Shown: piece after piece, positions 1 to 7,525 of the stretch
How the letters are laid out: the number at the start of each line of letters is the position of its first letter
How positions within the stretch are numbered: position 1 is the first letter of the stretch
Assembly: GCA_030427485.1 (NCBI GenBank)
Contig: JAUICG010000002.1
Coordinates: 186,001-250,000, forward strand
From: Gammaproteobacteria bacterium
GTDB lineage: Bacteria > Pseudomonadota > Gammaproteobacteria > Pseudomonadales > Halieaceae
Direction of reading: 5' to 3'
Length of the DNA stretch: 64,000 nt
Notes under the pieces: generated by a model
What the model was told of the DNA's origin: nothing
Seen by the model: the letters and a program-made list of their open reading frames with translations, nothing else
Database searches by the model: none
Translations under genes and position numbers: made by a program

Positions 1-406
1 CGGCTTGGCCACCCTGCACTGGGCTGTGGACGAAGCCTCGAACGTGCGCGTCGAACCGCTCCCGGAACCAGAGACCAACCGGCAGGCTTCGCTCAGCGCC
101 ACCGAGCAACTGACAGACGGGCAGGTGGTGACCGTCTACTGGAGCGGCTTTCTGCCTGGCAAGGTGGTAAACATCATGCAGTGTACGGGCGATATCACCG
201 GCGGAGCCGCTGCCTGCAATATCTCAGGCGGCACACTCTTCATCGAGAACCCGACGGGAGTGGGGAGTCACGAGCAGGTGATTCGCACCGGCCCGATCGG
301 CAACGGTGTATGCGACAGCGACAATCCCTGCACGGTCATCGTCAACGATGCCGGACTCACTGACGAGGCGGCGATCGTTCGCATTCCGATCACGCTCGCT
401 GACTGA
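1..406 (+). CDS. Neocarzinostatin-fold secreted protein, C-terminal part
   Basis: The reading frame is open at the left edge of the window, so the gene's start lies outside it. The visible ~133 residues resemble the neocarzinostatin/macromomycin apoprotein fold: an L-T-D-G-Q-V-V-T-V strand, a W-S-G-F-x-P-G turn, then Q-C...A-A-C and V-C...N-P-C pairs placed like the two disulfides of that family, ending shortly after a terminal beta strand. In actinomycetes such proteins carry enediyne chromophores, but the fold also occurs as a generic Ig-like module in exported proteins, and that is the safer reading here. No biosynthetic genes for such a ligand are nearby. Function unknown. Confidence 0.45.
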   Translation, partial: GLATLHWAVDEASNVRVEPLPEPETNRQASLSATEQLTDGQVVTVYWSGFLPGKVVNIMQCTGDITGGAAACNISGGTLFIENPTGVGSHEQVIRTGPIGNGVCDSDNPCTVIVNDAGLTDEAAIVRIPITLAD

Positions 407-598
407 TGGCGTATCCGGCTTGCGGCATCGGCGTACTGTTCCCGCTGGTTCCCTGCGCGACTGGAGCAGCGCCGGCACCACCGCTGGCAGAGTCCTGACA
501 CCGCACTTGAATTCGCCAGCAAAGCAATGAAGAATTGATCAGACCGCTGGTGGAATAAATGTCAGGGGCCAGGGCACCGTAGGAGGACAGCCATAACG

Positions 599-1573
599 GT
601 GAAAATTCCAAAATTTGTTCTGGCAATCCTCTTCTCCACGCCTGCATGGTGTGGCGCGGCCGAGTCTGGCCCGATCGACTCACAGAGTACCGATGAACCG
701 CCGATCAACTGGGTGGATGAAACCCACGCATACGCAACCGACAATGCGCAGGCGTTCACGGAATGGATCGACAATTTTTTCGGCGACCCCAACTACGACC
801 TGGAAAAAGCTGAATCGCTGGTTCGCGTGATATGGAGAAACGAGTTCGACCAGAGCGACCGTTACAACACCAAGGTAAGACTGCGGGGAAAACTGCAGCT
901 ACCCAAGATTTCGAAACGCCTCAACCTGTTCTTCGGCGGCGAAGACGGGGATGACCTCAGCAACGATGAAATCAAGAGTGAAGACAACGCGGGCCTGCTG
1001 TACACGGTAGACCAGCGACAACGCTCACGCGTCGACCTGACCATGGGCTTCAGTTCCAGGGGATTCAAACCCGGTGTCCGCTTTCGCAACCAGGGGCCGC
1101 TGTTTGAGAACAGCAGCTACCGATATACCCAGCAGGTCGAATACAAGAAAGGTAAAGGTTTCTTTTCCACGGGTGAAATCAATCTCGACACCGCACTGAC
1201 ACGGAAAAGCCTGCTCCGGTTCAGCAATGAGGCCGTCTACGGCGAGAACACGGAGGGCACCGAGTGGCAGAGTACCCTGATACTCTACCAGCGCCGCAGT
1301 ACACACAAGAAGGACCCACGGGTCATCAGTTATTTCGGCTCCGTCAATGGCGCCTCCGATCCCTCCTATGTCAAAAACTACCGCATGGGAGTGCAGTTTC
1401 GCAGACAGCTATATCGGCCCTACCTCTTTGTCGAACTGCAACCGTCATACAACTACCGCAAACGCAGCGCCGATGACCAGCGCCGCGGCGCGTGGCGCGT
1501 GGAACTGAACTTTGAAATCGCCCTGGAACGGGATCTGCGGCGCAGGCCATTGATGCCAAAGGCGGGTGACTGA
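599..1573 (+). CDS. Exported beta-rich protein of unknown function
   Basis: I do not recognise this 324-residue protein. It starts at GTG behind a strong AGGAGGA ribosome site about 12 bases upstream. The first ~20 residues form a signal peptide (M-K-I-P-K-F-V-L-A-I-L-F, cleavage near A-W-C-G-A-A-E). An acidic segment (~30-75) follows, then alternating polar/aromatic stretches (R-S-R-V-D-L-T-M-G-F; S-S-Y-R-Y-T-Q-Q-V-E-Y; L-R-F-S-N-E-A-V-Y-G; G-V-Q-F-R-R-Q-L-Y; F-V-E-L-Q-P-S-Y-N-Y) that suggest an outer-membrane beta barrel. The very basic C-terminal tail after the last strand lacks the usual terminal Phe. It stands alone; the next gene is 112 bp downstream. Outer-membrane location is inferred. 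Confidence 0.55.
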   Translation: MKIPKFVLAILFSTPAWCGAAESGPIDSQSTDEPPINWVDETHAYATDNAQAFTEWIDNFFGDPNYDLEKAESLVRVIWRNEFDQSDRYNTKVRLRGKLQLPKISKRLNLFFGGEDGDDLSNDEIKSEDNAGLLYTVDQRQRSRVDLTMGFSSRGFKPGVRFRNQGPLFENSSYRYTQQVEYKKGKGFFSTGEINLDTALTRKSLLRFSNEAVYGENTEGTEWQSTLILYQRRSTHKKDPRVISYFGSVNGASDPSYVKNYRMGVQFRRQLYRPYLFVELQPSYNYRKRSADDQRRGAWRVELNFEIALERDLRRRPLMPKAGD

Positions 1574-1685
1574 CTCTGGCCGGACTGAACTCCTGAACCG
1601 CCCCGGAATACCCGCAATCTGAACGGCACAGGCTCACGTTATCTGTAGTAGAGTAGCGGGGAAACGACAGCCGGAGTAAGCCAAA

Positions 1686-3857
1686 ATGCCGCAGACCAAA
1701 CTGACATTCTGCTCGCTGTGTGAATCCTTCTGTGGTCTTGAGGTGGAGGTGGACAACAACCGCATCACTGACATACGACCCGATCCTGACCACGTGGTTT
1801 CCAACGGTTATGTCTGTGTCAAAGGCACCAAATTCGACTCTATCCAGCACAGCCCGGACCGCGTTACCGAACCGCTGAAACGCGTCGGCGATCGCTGGCA
1901 GGCGATTTCCTGGGACCAGGCACTTGAGGAGATCAGCGACAGGATCAAGGCGATCATCGAACGCGACGGACCCCAGGCGTTTGGCAATTTCGTCGGCGCG
2001 CCTGGCGGCAGCAACCTGATGTCGCCCATCTTCCGGGGCGAGTTCTACAAAGGGCTGGGCTCCAACCGGATGTACGGCACTGGCACCTGCGACACGATGA
2101 ACAAATTCCGTGTAAATGGCGATATGTACGGCTCTCCCATGCGCCTGGCCTATCCCGACGTCGACCATACCAACTTTATGATGATACTCGGCGCCAACCC
2201 GAACATATCCGGCAATACCCTGTATCACCTGCCGCGTTCGCGGGATCGATTCGCCGGCATCATCGCCCGCGGCGGGAGGGTAGTCTGGATCAATCCGCGC
2301 CGGGTGGAATCCGCACGCACCGGAGAGCACCTGTTCATACGCCCCGACACCGATGTGTACTTTCTCGCCGCTTTTTGCCATGAAATTATCAGCCGCGATG
2401 CGATCGACCACGAGCTGGTTGCGCGAACGATGAAGAATCTCGAGCCGCTGCGGGCCGCGGTCGCGCCCTGGACACCCGAGCGCCAGGCGCAGGTCACCGG
2501 TATTACAGCGGACGTACTGCGGGAACTGGTCGACGCCTACCTGGCCGCCGACGGAGCCGCACTGAATATGGCCACCGGTGTCAACCAGGGCCGCAGTGGC
2601 ACCTTGTGCTACTGGCTGCTCGAGTCGATCTCCGCGATCACCGGCAACTTCGACCGACCCGGTGGCAACCTGATCGGAGAGGGGATTATCGATTTCGCCC
2701 TGCAGGCCAAGGATGACCCGGTGCTAAAACTGGGCTTTCACCGCAGCGATGACCTGCCCAGCGTGTCCGGCCAGCAGCCTGCGGCCATGCTGGCCGATGA
2801 TATCCTTGGCGGTGAGGTAAAGGGGCTGTTCGTCGAGGCGTCGAATCCCCTGCTGGCGGTACCCAACCCCGGCAACCGCCTGGAAGAGGCGCTGGGCGAA
2901 TTGGAATTGCTGGTGTGTATCGACTGGTTTCGCAATGAGACAGGCAATCTGGCGCACTATATCCTGCCGGCGGCCACGTGGATGGAACGGCCCGGTATGC
3001 CGTATGCATTGCAGTCCTTCGCCGGCTGTACGCCGACGCCCTATCTGTACGCCGCCGACAAGGTCCTTGAGCCGCCGCCCGGCGTGCGCGAGGAGTGGTG
3101 GATGTACACCCGCCTGGCGGATAAGTTCGGCATCACCCTGATGGGCAACCGCTTCCTCAGCGGGTTTCTCAAGCTGGCGGCAAGGCTGGCTCACACCCCA
3201 CTGGGCTTTATCAGCGTTCCGAAAGTACTCATTAGCGGCATGTTAAAGCAGTCGGGGCAGCCAGACTTCAAGGCCATGCTGAAAAATCACCCGCACGGGC
3301 TGCGATTGCCGGACAATCCCGGGCGAAACTTCCTGGGCACGGGACGCGTGCTCACCGAGGACGCGCTGGTTGATCTCGGACCGCCGGATTTTGTCGCCGC
3401 CTTCAATGAACGCGTGGAAGCCCTGTTCGAGGACGAACTGGCCAACCTGGGGCGGATGAAGCTGATTGGCAAACGTGAAATAAAGCGGATGAATTCATCC
3501 TCCGCCAACTCCCCCCGACTGGTGAAAGACAAGAGCAATTACGCCTACATTTCACCGGAAGACGCAGCAAGACTCGGTGTGGCAGAGATGGATTTCGTTG
3601 ACGTCAGCAGCCGCGTTGACCGTATCACGATCCAGGTACGCATCAGCGACGAGATGATGCCCGGCGTAGTTGCGATCCCGCAGTGCTGGGGTCATCAGAA
3701 GGCAGATGGGCTGCCACATGCGCAGCGACATCCCGGGGTGAATTCCAACTTCCTGGCTGGTGATGGCTACGATAGCGTGGAGAAACTTTCAGGCATGGCG
3801 CATCTGTCGGGCATTCTCGTCGATATGACACGATCTGATCGTATCGCCACTGCCTGA
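1686..3857 (+). CDS. Molybdopterin-dependent oxidoreductase, bis-MGD family
   Basis: This 723-residue protein is a DMSO-reductase/formate-dehydrogenase superfamily member. At the N-terminus Cys9, Cys12, Cys16 and Cys44 (C-x2-C-x3-C...G-Y-V-C-V-K-G) form a [4Fe-4S] site. The central Mo-bisMGD domains follow (I-L-G-A-N-P, V-W-I-N-P-R-R, I-T-G-N-F-D-R-P-G-G-N), and the C-terminal MGD-binding domain contains the S-P-R-L-V-K and N-F-L-A-G-D type segments. There is no twin-arginine leader, so it is likely cytoplasmic. No electron-transfer, membrane-anchor or maturation gene is adjacent, so substrate and partner are unknown. Around the expected Mo-ligand position I read G-T-C-D-T-M-N-K; whether that Cys or a later residue coordinates Mo is unclear. 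Confidence 0.85.
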   Translation: MPQTKLTFCSLCESFCGLEVEVDNNRITDIRPDPDHVVSNGYVCVKGTKFDSIQHSPDRVTEPLKRVGDRWQAISWDQALEEISDRIKAIIERDGPQAFGNFVGAPGGSNLMSPIFRGEFYKGLGSNRMYGTGTCDTMNKFRVNGDMYGSPMRLAYPDVDHTNFMMILGANPNISGNTLYHLPRSRDRFAGIIARGGRVVWINPRRVESARTGEHLFIRPDTDVYFLAAFCHEIISRDAIDHELVARTMKNLEPLRAAVAPWTPERQAQVTGITADVLRELVDAYLAADGAALNMATGVNQGRSGTLCYWLLESISAITGNFDRPGGNLIGEGIIDFALQAKDDPVLKLGFHRSDDLPSVSGQQPAAMLADDILGGEVKGLFVEASNPLLAVPNPGNRLEEALGELELLVCIDWFRNETGNLAHYILPAATWMERPGMPYALQSFAGCTPTPYLYAADKVLEPPPGVREEWWMYTRLADKFGITLMGNRFLSGFLKLAARLAHTPLGFISVPKVLISGMLKQSGQPDFKAMLKNHPHGLRLPDNPGRNFLGTGRVLTEDALVDLGPPDFVAAFNERVEALFEDELANLGRMKLIGKREIKRMNSSSANSPRLVKDKSNYAYISPEDAARLGVAEMDFVDVSSRVDRITIQVRISDEMMPGVVAIPQCWGHQKADGLPHAQRHPGVNSNFLAGDGYDSVEKLSGMAHLSGILVDMTRSDRIATA

Positions 3858-3886
3858 CCTATCAGGGCCCGGAAACGAGATAGCGA

Positions 3887-4495
3887 ATGTACGACCTGAT
3901 CGGCACTTTTATCTTCTTCTTTGCGGTCATTGACCCTATCGGGACCATACCGGTATTCATGGCCGTGACCAACGGCTATGAGGAAGCCGTCAAGCGCAGG
4001 GTGGCATTGACCGCCGTGTGCATCGCGGCAGTGCTGCTGATCTTTTTTGTGGTGGCGGGAGAACTGATACTCACCGCACTCGCTATCCCGCTGGCGGCCT
4101 TCGAAATTGCCGGCGGTATCGTCTTGTTCATTTTCGCGCTATCGATGATATTCGGTGAGAGCAAACCCGAAGCGGAGCTGAAACTGGCGGGGCGCGAGCG
4201 AGAGACCGCGGTCTTTCCACTGGCCGTTCCGTCCATCGCGAGTCCGGGCGCCATGCTCGCCGCCGTGTTGCTGACGGAAAACAACCGCTTCAATATCTGG
4301 CAGCAAGCGCAAACTACACTGATCATGCTGCTCGTACTGCTGGTTGTATTGTTGCTGCTGCTGGCGGCCAGTTGGGTGCATCGTTTCATCGGCAGCAGCG
4401 GCGCAAGCATTATCAGTCGGGTCATGGGCATGATTCTCGCTTCCGTGGCCGTCACGGCAATACTGGCCGGGATCACCGAGTATTTCGCCCTGTGA
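3887..4495 (+). CDS. MarC-family integral membrane protein
   Basis: The 202-residue protein has six hydrophobic segments and the MarC/UPF0056 features: an opening F-F-A-V-I-D-P-I-G-T-I-P-V-F in the first helix and A-V-P-S-I-A-S-P-G-A in the fourth, a half-repeat of the same motif as expected of this internally duplicated inner-membrane family. Members were once linked to multiple antibiotic resistance, but that role is unproven and no transport substrate is established. It begins 29 bp after the molybdopterin enzyme and ends 13 bp before panE, so the three may be co-transcribed. Confidence 0.85.
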   Translation: MYDLIGTFIFFFAVIDPIGTIPVFMAVTNGYEEAVKRRVALTAVCIAAVLLIFFVVAGELILTALAIPLAAFEIAGGIVLFIFALSMIFGESKPEAELKLAGRERETAVFPLAVPSIASPGAMLAAVLLTENNRFNIWQQAQTTLIMLLVLLVVLLLLLAASWVHRFIGSSGASIISRVMGMILASVAVTAILAGITEYFAL

Positions 4496-4508
4496 ATCCG
4501 TACCGCAA

Positions 4509-5405
4509 ATGCTAGAAACGCGATGGCATGTACTGGGCGCGGGCGCAATTGGCAGCCTTTTCGCCCTGGGCCTGCACCGCAGTGGGTGCACGACAACACT
4601 GGTAATGCGCAGCGATGCAAAAGCCCGTTTTCTAGCGGTTAAAGTGGAGCGGGAAGCGCATTGCAGCGAAGTCCGCCTGCCCGCCATTACGTCGCAAGAC
4701 CGCGCGCACATCTCCCATCTACTGGTCACTACCAAAGCCTACGATGTGCAAACGGCTGTCGCCGGCATCGCTCACCTCCTCGACGAACACTGCGTGGTGC
4801 TACTGCTGGTAAACGGTATGGGGCTGGCACGACAGTTGAACGACGCCTGGCCTCATCTGGATGTCTATTGCGGCACCACCACCGAAGGCGCGTACACCCT
4901 GGCACCACAACATATCCGCCACGCCGGACGCGGGGAAACCCGCATCGGCCGCAGCGGACAAGGCGAGGCTCCAGCGTGGTTTGGGCAATGGAAGCAGGTG
5001 ACCGACAATTGTCTCTGGGACAGTGATATCGACGCTGCGCTATGGTCCAAGCTGGCCGTCAACTGCATTATCAACCCGCTGACCGCGCTGCACGGTTGTC
5101 GCAATGGTGAACTCGCCGAGAACAGCGCGCTGAAGAGCCAGGTGGAAGCGCTCTGTGATGAGGTGGCAACCATAAGCCGGGCGGCAGGTTTCGCCGCTGT
5201 CGCCGATACACTGAAGCCCACCGTGTGCGGGGTCATTGCCGGCACCGCCGACAACCGCTCGTCCATGTTGCAGGATGTTTCCCGCGGCAGACAGACGGAA
5301 ATTGACTACATCAACGGCTACCTGCTACAAGTGGCCGAACAGCTTGGCATCCCGGCTCCCCACAATCGCTCCCTACTCGAAAGGATCCACAATCGTGCCC
5401 CATGA
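4509..5405 (+). CDS. panE: 2-dehydropantoate 2-reductase (ketopantoate reductase)
   Basis: PanE/ApbA reduces ketopantoate to pantoate with NADPH in pantothenate (CoA) synthesis. The 298-residue protein has the N-terminal Rossmann signature W-H-V-L-G-A-G-A-I-G-S (residues ~6-16), the middle T-T-K-A-Y-D segment that includes the family's catalytic lysine, N-G-M-G near 100, and the C-terminal helical domain (W-S-K-L-A-V-N-C-I-I-N-P-L-T-A near 175-190; S-S-M-L-Q-D-V near 255) carrying substrate-binding residues. Length is normal for the family. Its 3' end overlaps the probable GTG start of the next gene. The same fold covers other ketoreductases, so the precise substrate is inferred. Confidence 0.88.
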   Translation: MLETRWHVLGAGAIGSLFALGLHRSGCTTTLVMRSDAKARFLAVKVEREAHCSEVRLPAITSQDRAHISHLLVTTKAYDVQTAVAGIAHLLDEHCVVLLLVNGMGLARQLNDAWPHLDVYCGTTTEGAYTLAPQHIRHAGRGETRIGRSGQGEAPAWFGQWKQVTDNCLWDSDIDAALWSKLAVNCIINPLTALHGCRNGELAENSALKSQVEALCDEVATISRAAGFAAVADTLKPTVCGVIAGTADNRSSMLQDVSRGRQTEIDYINGYLLQVAEQLGIPAPHNRSLLERIHNRAP

Positions 5406-6060
5406 CTCCCTGCCGATGGCAACGGTACTGCCCCCGATCCTGCTGTCCTGTATCGCCGTGGCGGCGCTGGTTATCAGTGACTTCCGCGATGTTCGCGCAG
5501 GACGCTATCTGTTCAAGCCACTGGCCGCGTTCGCATTTGTGTGGCTGGCACTGTCGCTGGATGCAGGCGACACGGCCTACGGTCGGTGGCTGCTGGCGGC
5601 GCTGCTATTCTGCCTGCTCGGCGACCTGCTGCTGATGCCGGACAGCGAGCGCGCCTTCCTGGCCGGCCTGGCTGCCTTCCTCTGCGGTCACCTGTTGTTC
5701 GCCGTGGCCTTTTTCCAGTTGCCGGGAAATACACTTGGCCTGGCGATTTCCGTGCTACCGGCAATGATATTACTGGTTACAGTATGGCGCTGGCTGATAC
5801 CGCATGTCGGCCGCGAGATGAAGCTGCCGGTTATCCTCTACATCCTGGTAATCTCCGCTATGCTGCTGTGCGCCGGGTTGACCCTCGGACAAGCCCCGGC
5901 CTGCCTGATCATCATCGGCGCCTGGGGTTTCGCGTGCTCGGACCTGGCGGTGGCGCGGCGGCAGTTCATCCTCCCTGCATCCCGACTGAACGGGGTGTGG
6001 GGTACCCCGCTGTATTTTCTGTCGCAAATGGTGCTGGCGAGTTCGCTAGCCCTGGTGTAG
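5395..6060 (+). CDS. YhhN/TMEM86-family membrane protein (lysoplasmalogenase-like)
   Basis: A very hydrophobic protein of ~221 residues with seven to eight membrane helices. Family marks are F-K-P-L-A-A near residue 35, L-L-F-C-L-L-G-D-L-L-L-M-P near 75, F-L-C-G-H-L-L-F-A near 100 and G-F-A-C-S-D-L-A-V-A-R near the C-terminus. Animal relatives (TMEM86B) hydrolyse lysoplasmalogen; bacterial members have little direct characterisation. I choose the GTG at 5395, preceded by AAAGGA at a normal distance and overlapping the panE stop; an ATG at 5416 is the alternative. It ends 11 bp before the convergent kinase gene. Confidence 0.75.
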   Translation: MPHDSLPMATVLPPILLSCIAVAALVISDFRDVRAGRYLFKPLAAFAFVWLALSLDAGDTAYGRWLLAALLFCLLGDLLLMPDSERAFLAGLAAFLCGHLLFAVAFFQLPGNTLGLAISVLPAMILLVTVWRWLIPHVGREMKLPVILYILVISAMLLCAGLTLGQAPACLIIIGAWGFACSDLAVARRQFILPASRLNGVWGTPLYFLSQMVLASSLALV

Positions 6061-6070
6061 CCGTGCCAGA

Positions 6071-7507
6071 TCAGCGGTAAAGCGCCAGGGTGGTATTGCG
6101 CACGGCATCGCGCCATTCCTGTACCGACATATTTGCCAGCACCACGCCCTGCCGACTGAGCTGCTCACCCGCCTGCTCCCGGCTGACCGTGAATACGCAT
6201 ACGTTGGCCGCGCAGCGCAGGGTCATTCCAACAGCCATCTCGGGTGCTTCGTTCCAGTTTTCGGGCTCTCCGCGCGCGTACAAGGTGGTGCGCGGAAAGG
6301 CACCGATCGGCCCGATAACGCGCAGGTGTCCCAGTTGTGTGAGCAGCGTATCCCGCACCTGCTTCACCAGCCAGTCAGTGGAGATTTCACGCGGCAAAAA
6401 CGTGTCACCAATGACGCTGGTTTGCGGTTTCGTGAATTGTACGGGCGTTACGGTATTGCGCAGGATTATCGTGAGTGGCACCGCGATCATCGCGAGCAAC
6501 ACCAGCGCCAGCGCGGTGCGAACAGGCCACCTGAGCGATGCCAGGCGATGCCTGAACCTGACCCAGAGCGATCCCGACGGCGGCAGGGCGGACCTTCCCT
6601 GCTGACCAAGACCAGGTGGTATGAGCGGCGGTATATCATCCGGTGACTCGGGCCGAAAACAGGGGTGCGCTTCCCGCAACAGGCTGTTGTGGACCGACAG
6701 CGGAAGGCTGCGCAGAACCTGTCGCAATACCTGACGCACCCGTCGCGTATTTCTTGGCCTGTCCTCGGGATTCTTCTCCAGCAGCGCGTCGATAATACCC
6801 ACCAGCGGATCGGGGAGTTCCACGTCGCCGGTAACCATCTCCGCCAGTGGCGTGGGTGGATGCCTTACCAGCAGCTCGGGGCTCAGCGTCCCATCGCGAA
6901 CGAAGGGCTGCTCACCGCAGAGCATCCGGTACAGCAGTGCGCCCAGGGCGAACAGGTCGGCACGTTCATCGAGTGCTTCACCGAGAAACTGCTCCGGGGA
7001 CACGGCCGATAAACTGCCGGCTGACCAGCGCCCGGGTGAATCCCCGGACGTGGTTCTTGAGATGCCGAAATCGGTGAGCTTGGCCCGCCCGTTTTCCGCA
7101 ATCAATACATTCGAGGCTTTTACATCGCCGTGTACAATGTGATTCTGACGGGCCAGCGCCAGGGCACCGGCAATATCCGCACCGACAGTCAGCACACTGG
7201 CCAGCGACGGACGCACTGCGGTAAGGAAATCCTCCAGGCTACAACCCGGCACATACTCCATGACCATGGCCAGATGCGTGCTGGACTCGATCACGTCGTG
7301 AATCTGTACCACCTTGGGGCTCTGTATGCTGGCGACTATCTGCGCCTCTCGCAATAACTGCTTACGCGCGGCGCGCAGCTGCGGCAGACGGTAGATCTTG
7401 ATCGCCACGCGCCGGTGTAACCGCTTGTCATAGCCGAGGTAAACGCTGCCCTGGCCGCCCTGTTTGATCAGCCTCAGTATGCGGTACGGCCCTACGAAAT
7501 TATCCAA
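6071..7507 (-). CDS. Membrane-anchored Ser/Thr protein kinase
   Basis: A Hanks-type kinase of 478 residues. The glycine loop G-G-Q-G-S-V-Y-L lies at ~17-24, the catalytic Lys in V-A-I-K-I-Y, H-G-D-V-K-A-S-N in the catalytic loop (residues ~130-140), D-F-G-I-S at the Mg site, and P-E-Q-F-L in the activation segment. The H-G-D motif replaces H-R-D, so this is a non-RD kinase. A single membrane helix near residues 325-345 separates it from a ~130-residue extracytoplasmic domain containing two cysteines (C-A-A-N-V-C) of unknown fold. It starts at TTG 18 bp downstream of the sigma-54 activator gene, so both are one transcript. A sensor kinase acting on that regulator is my inference. Confidence 0.88.
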   Translation of the reverse strand: MDNFVGPYRILRLIKQGGQGSVYLGYDKRLHRRVAIKIYRLPQLRAARKQLLREAQIVASIQSPKVVQIHDVIESSTHLAMVMEYVPGCSLEDFLTAVRPSLASVLTVGADIAGALALARQNHIVHGDVKASNVLIAENGRAKLTDFGISRTTSGDSPGRWSAGSLSAVSPEQFLGEALDERADLFALGALLYRMLCGEQPFVRDGTLSPELLVRHPPTPLAEMVTGDVELPDPLVGIIDALLEKNPEDRPRNTRRVRQVLRQVLRSLPLSVHNSLLREAHPCFRPESPDDIPPLIPPGLGQQGRSALPPSGSLWVRFRHRLASLRWPVRTALALVLLAMIAVPLTIILRNTVTPVQFTKPQTSVIGDTFLPREISTDWLVKQVRDTLLTQLGHLRVIGPIGAFPRTTLYARGEPENWNEAPEMAVGMTLRCAANVCVFTVSREQAGEQLSRQGVVLANMSVQEWRDAVRNTTLALYR

Positions 7508-7525
7508 GGGAGAGACTCAACGCAG

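Noticed and set aside
1371..2411. 346-codon minus-strand frame
   Set aside because: It runs opposite the molybdopterin oxidoreductase and exported-protein genes. The composition is that of a GC-rich shadow frame, and the sense gene has clear catalytic and metal motifs.
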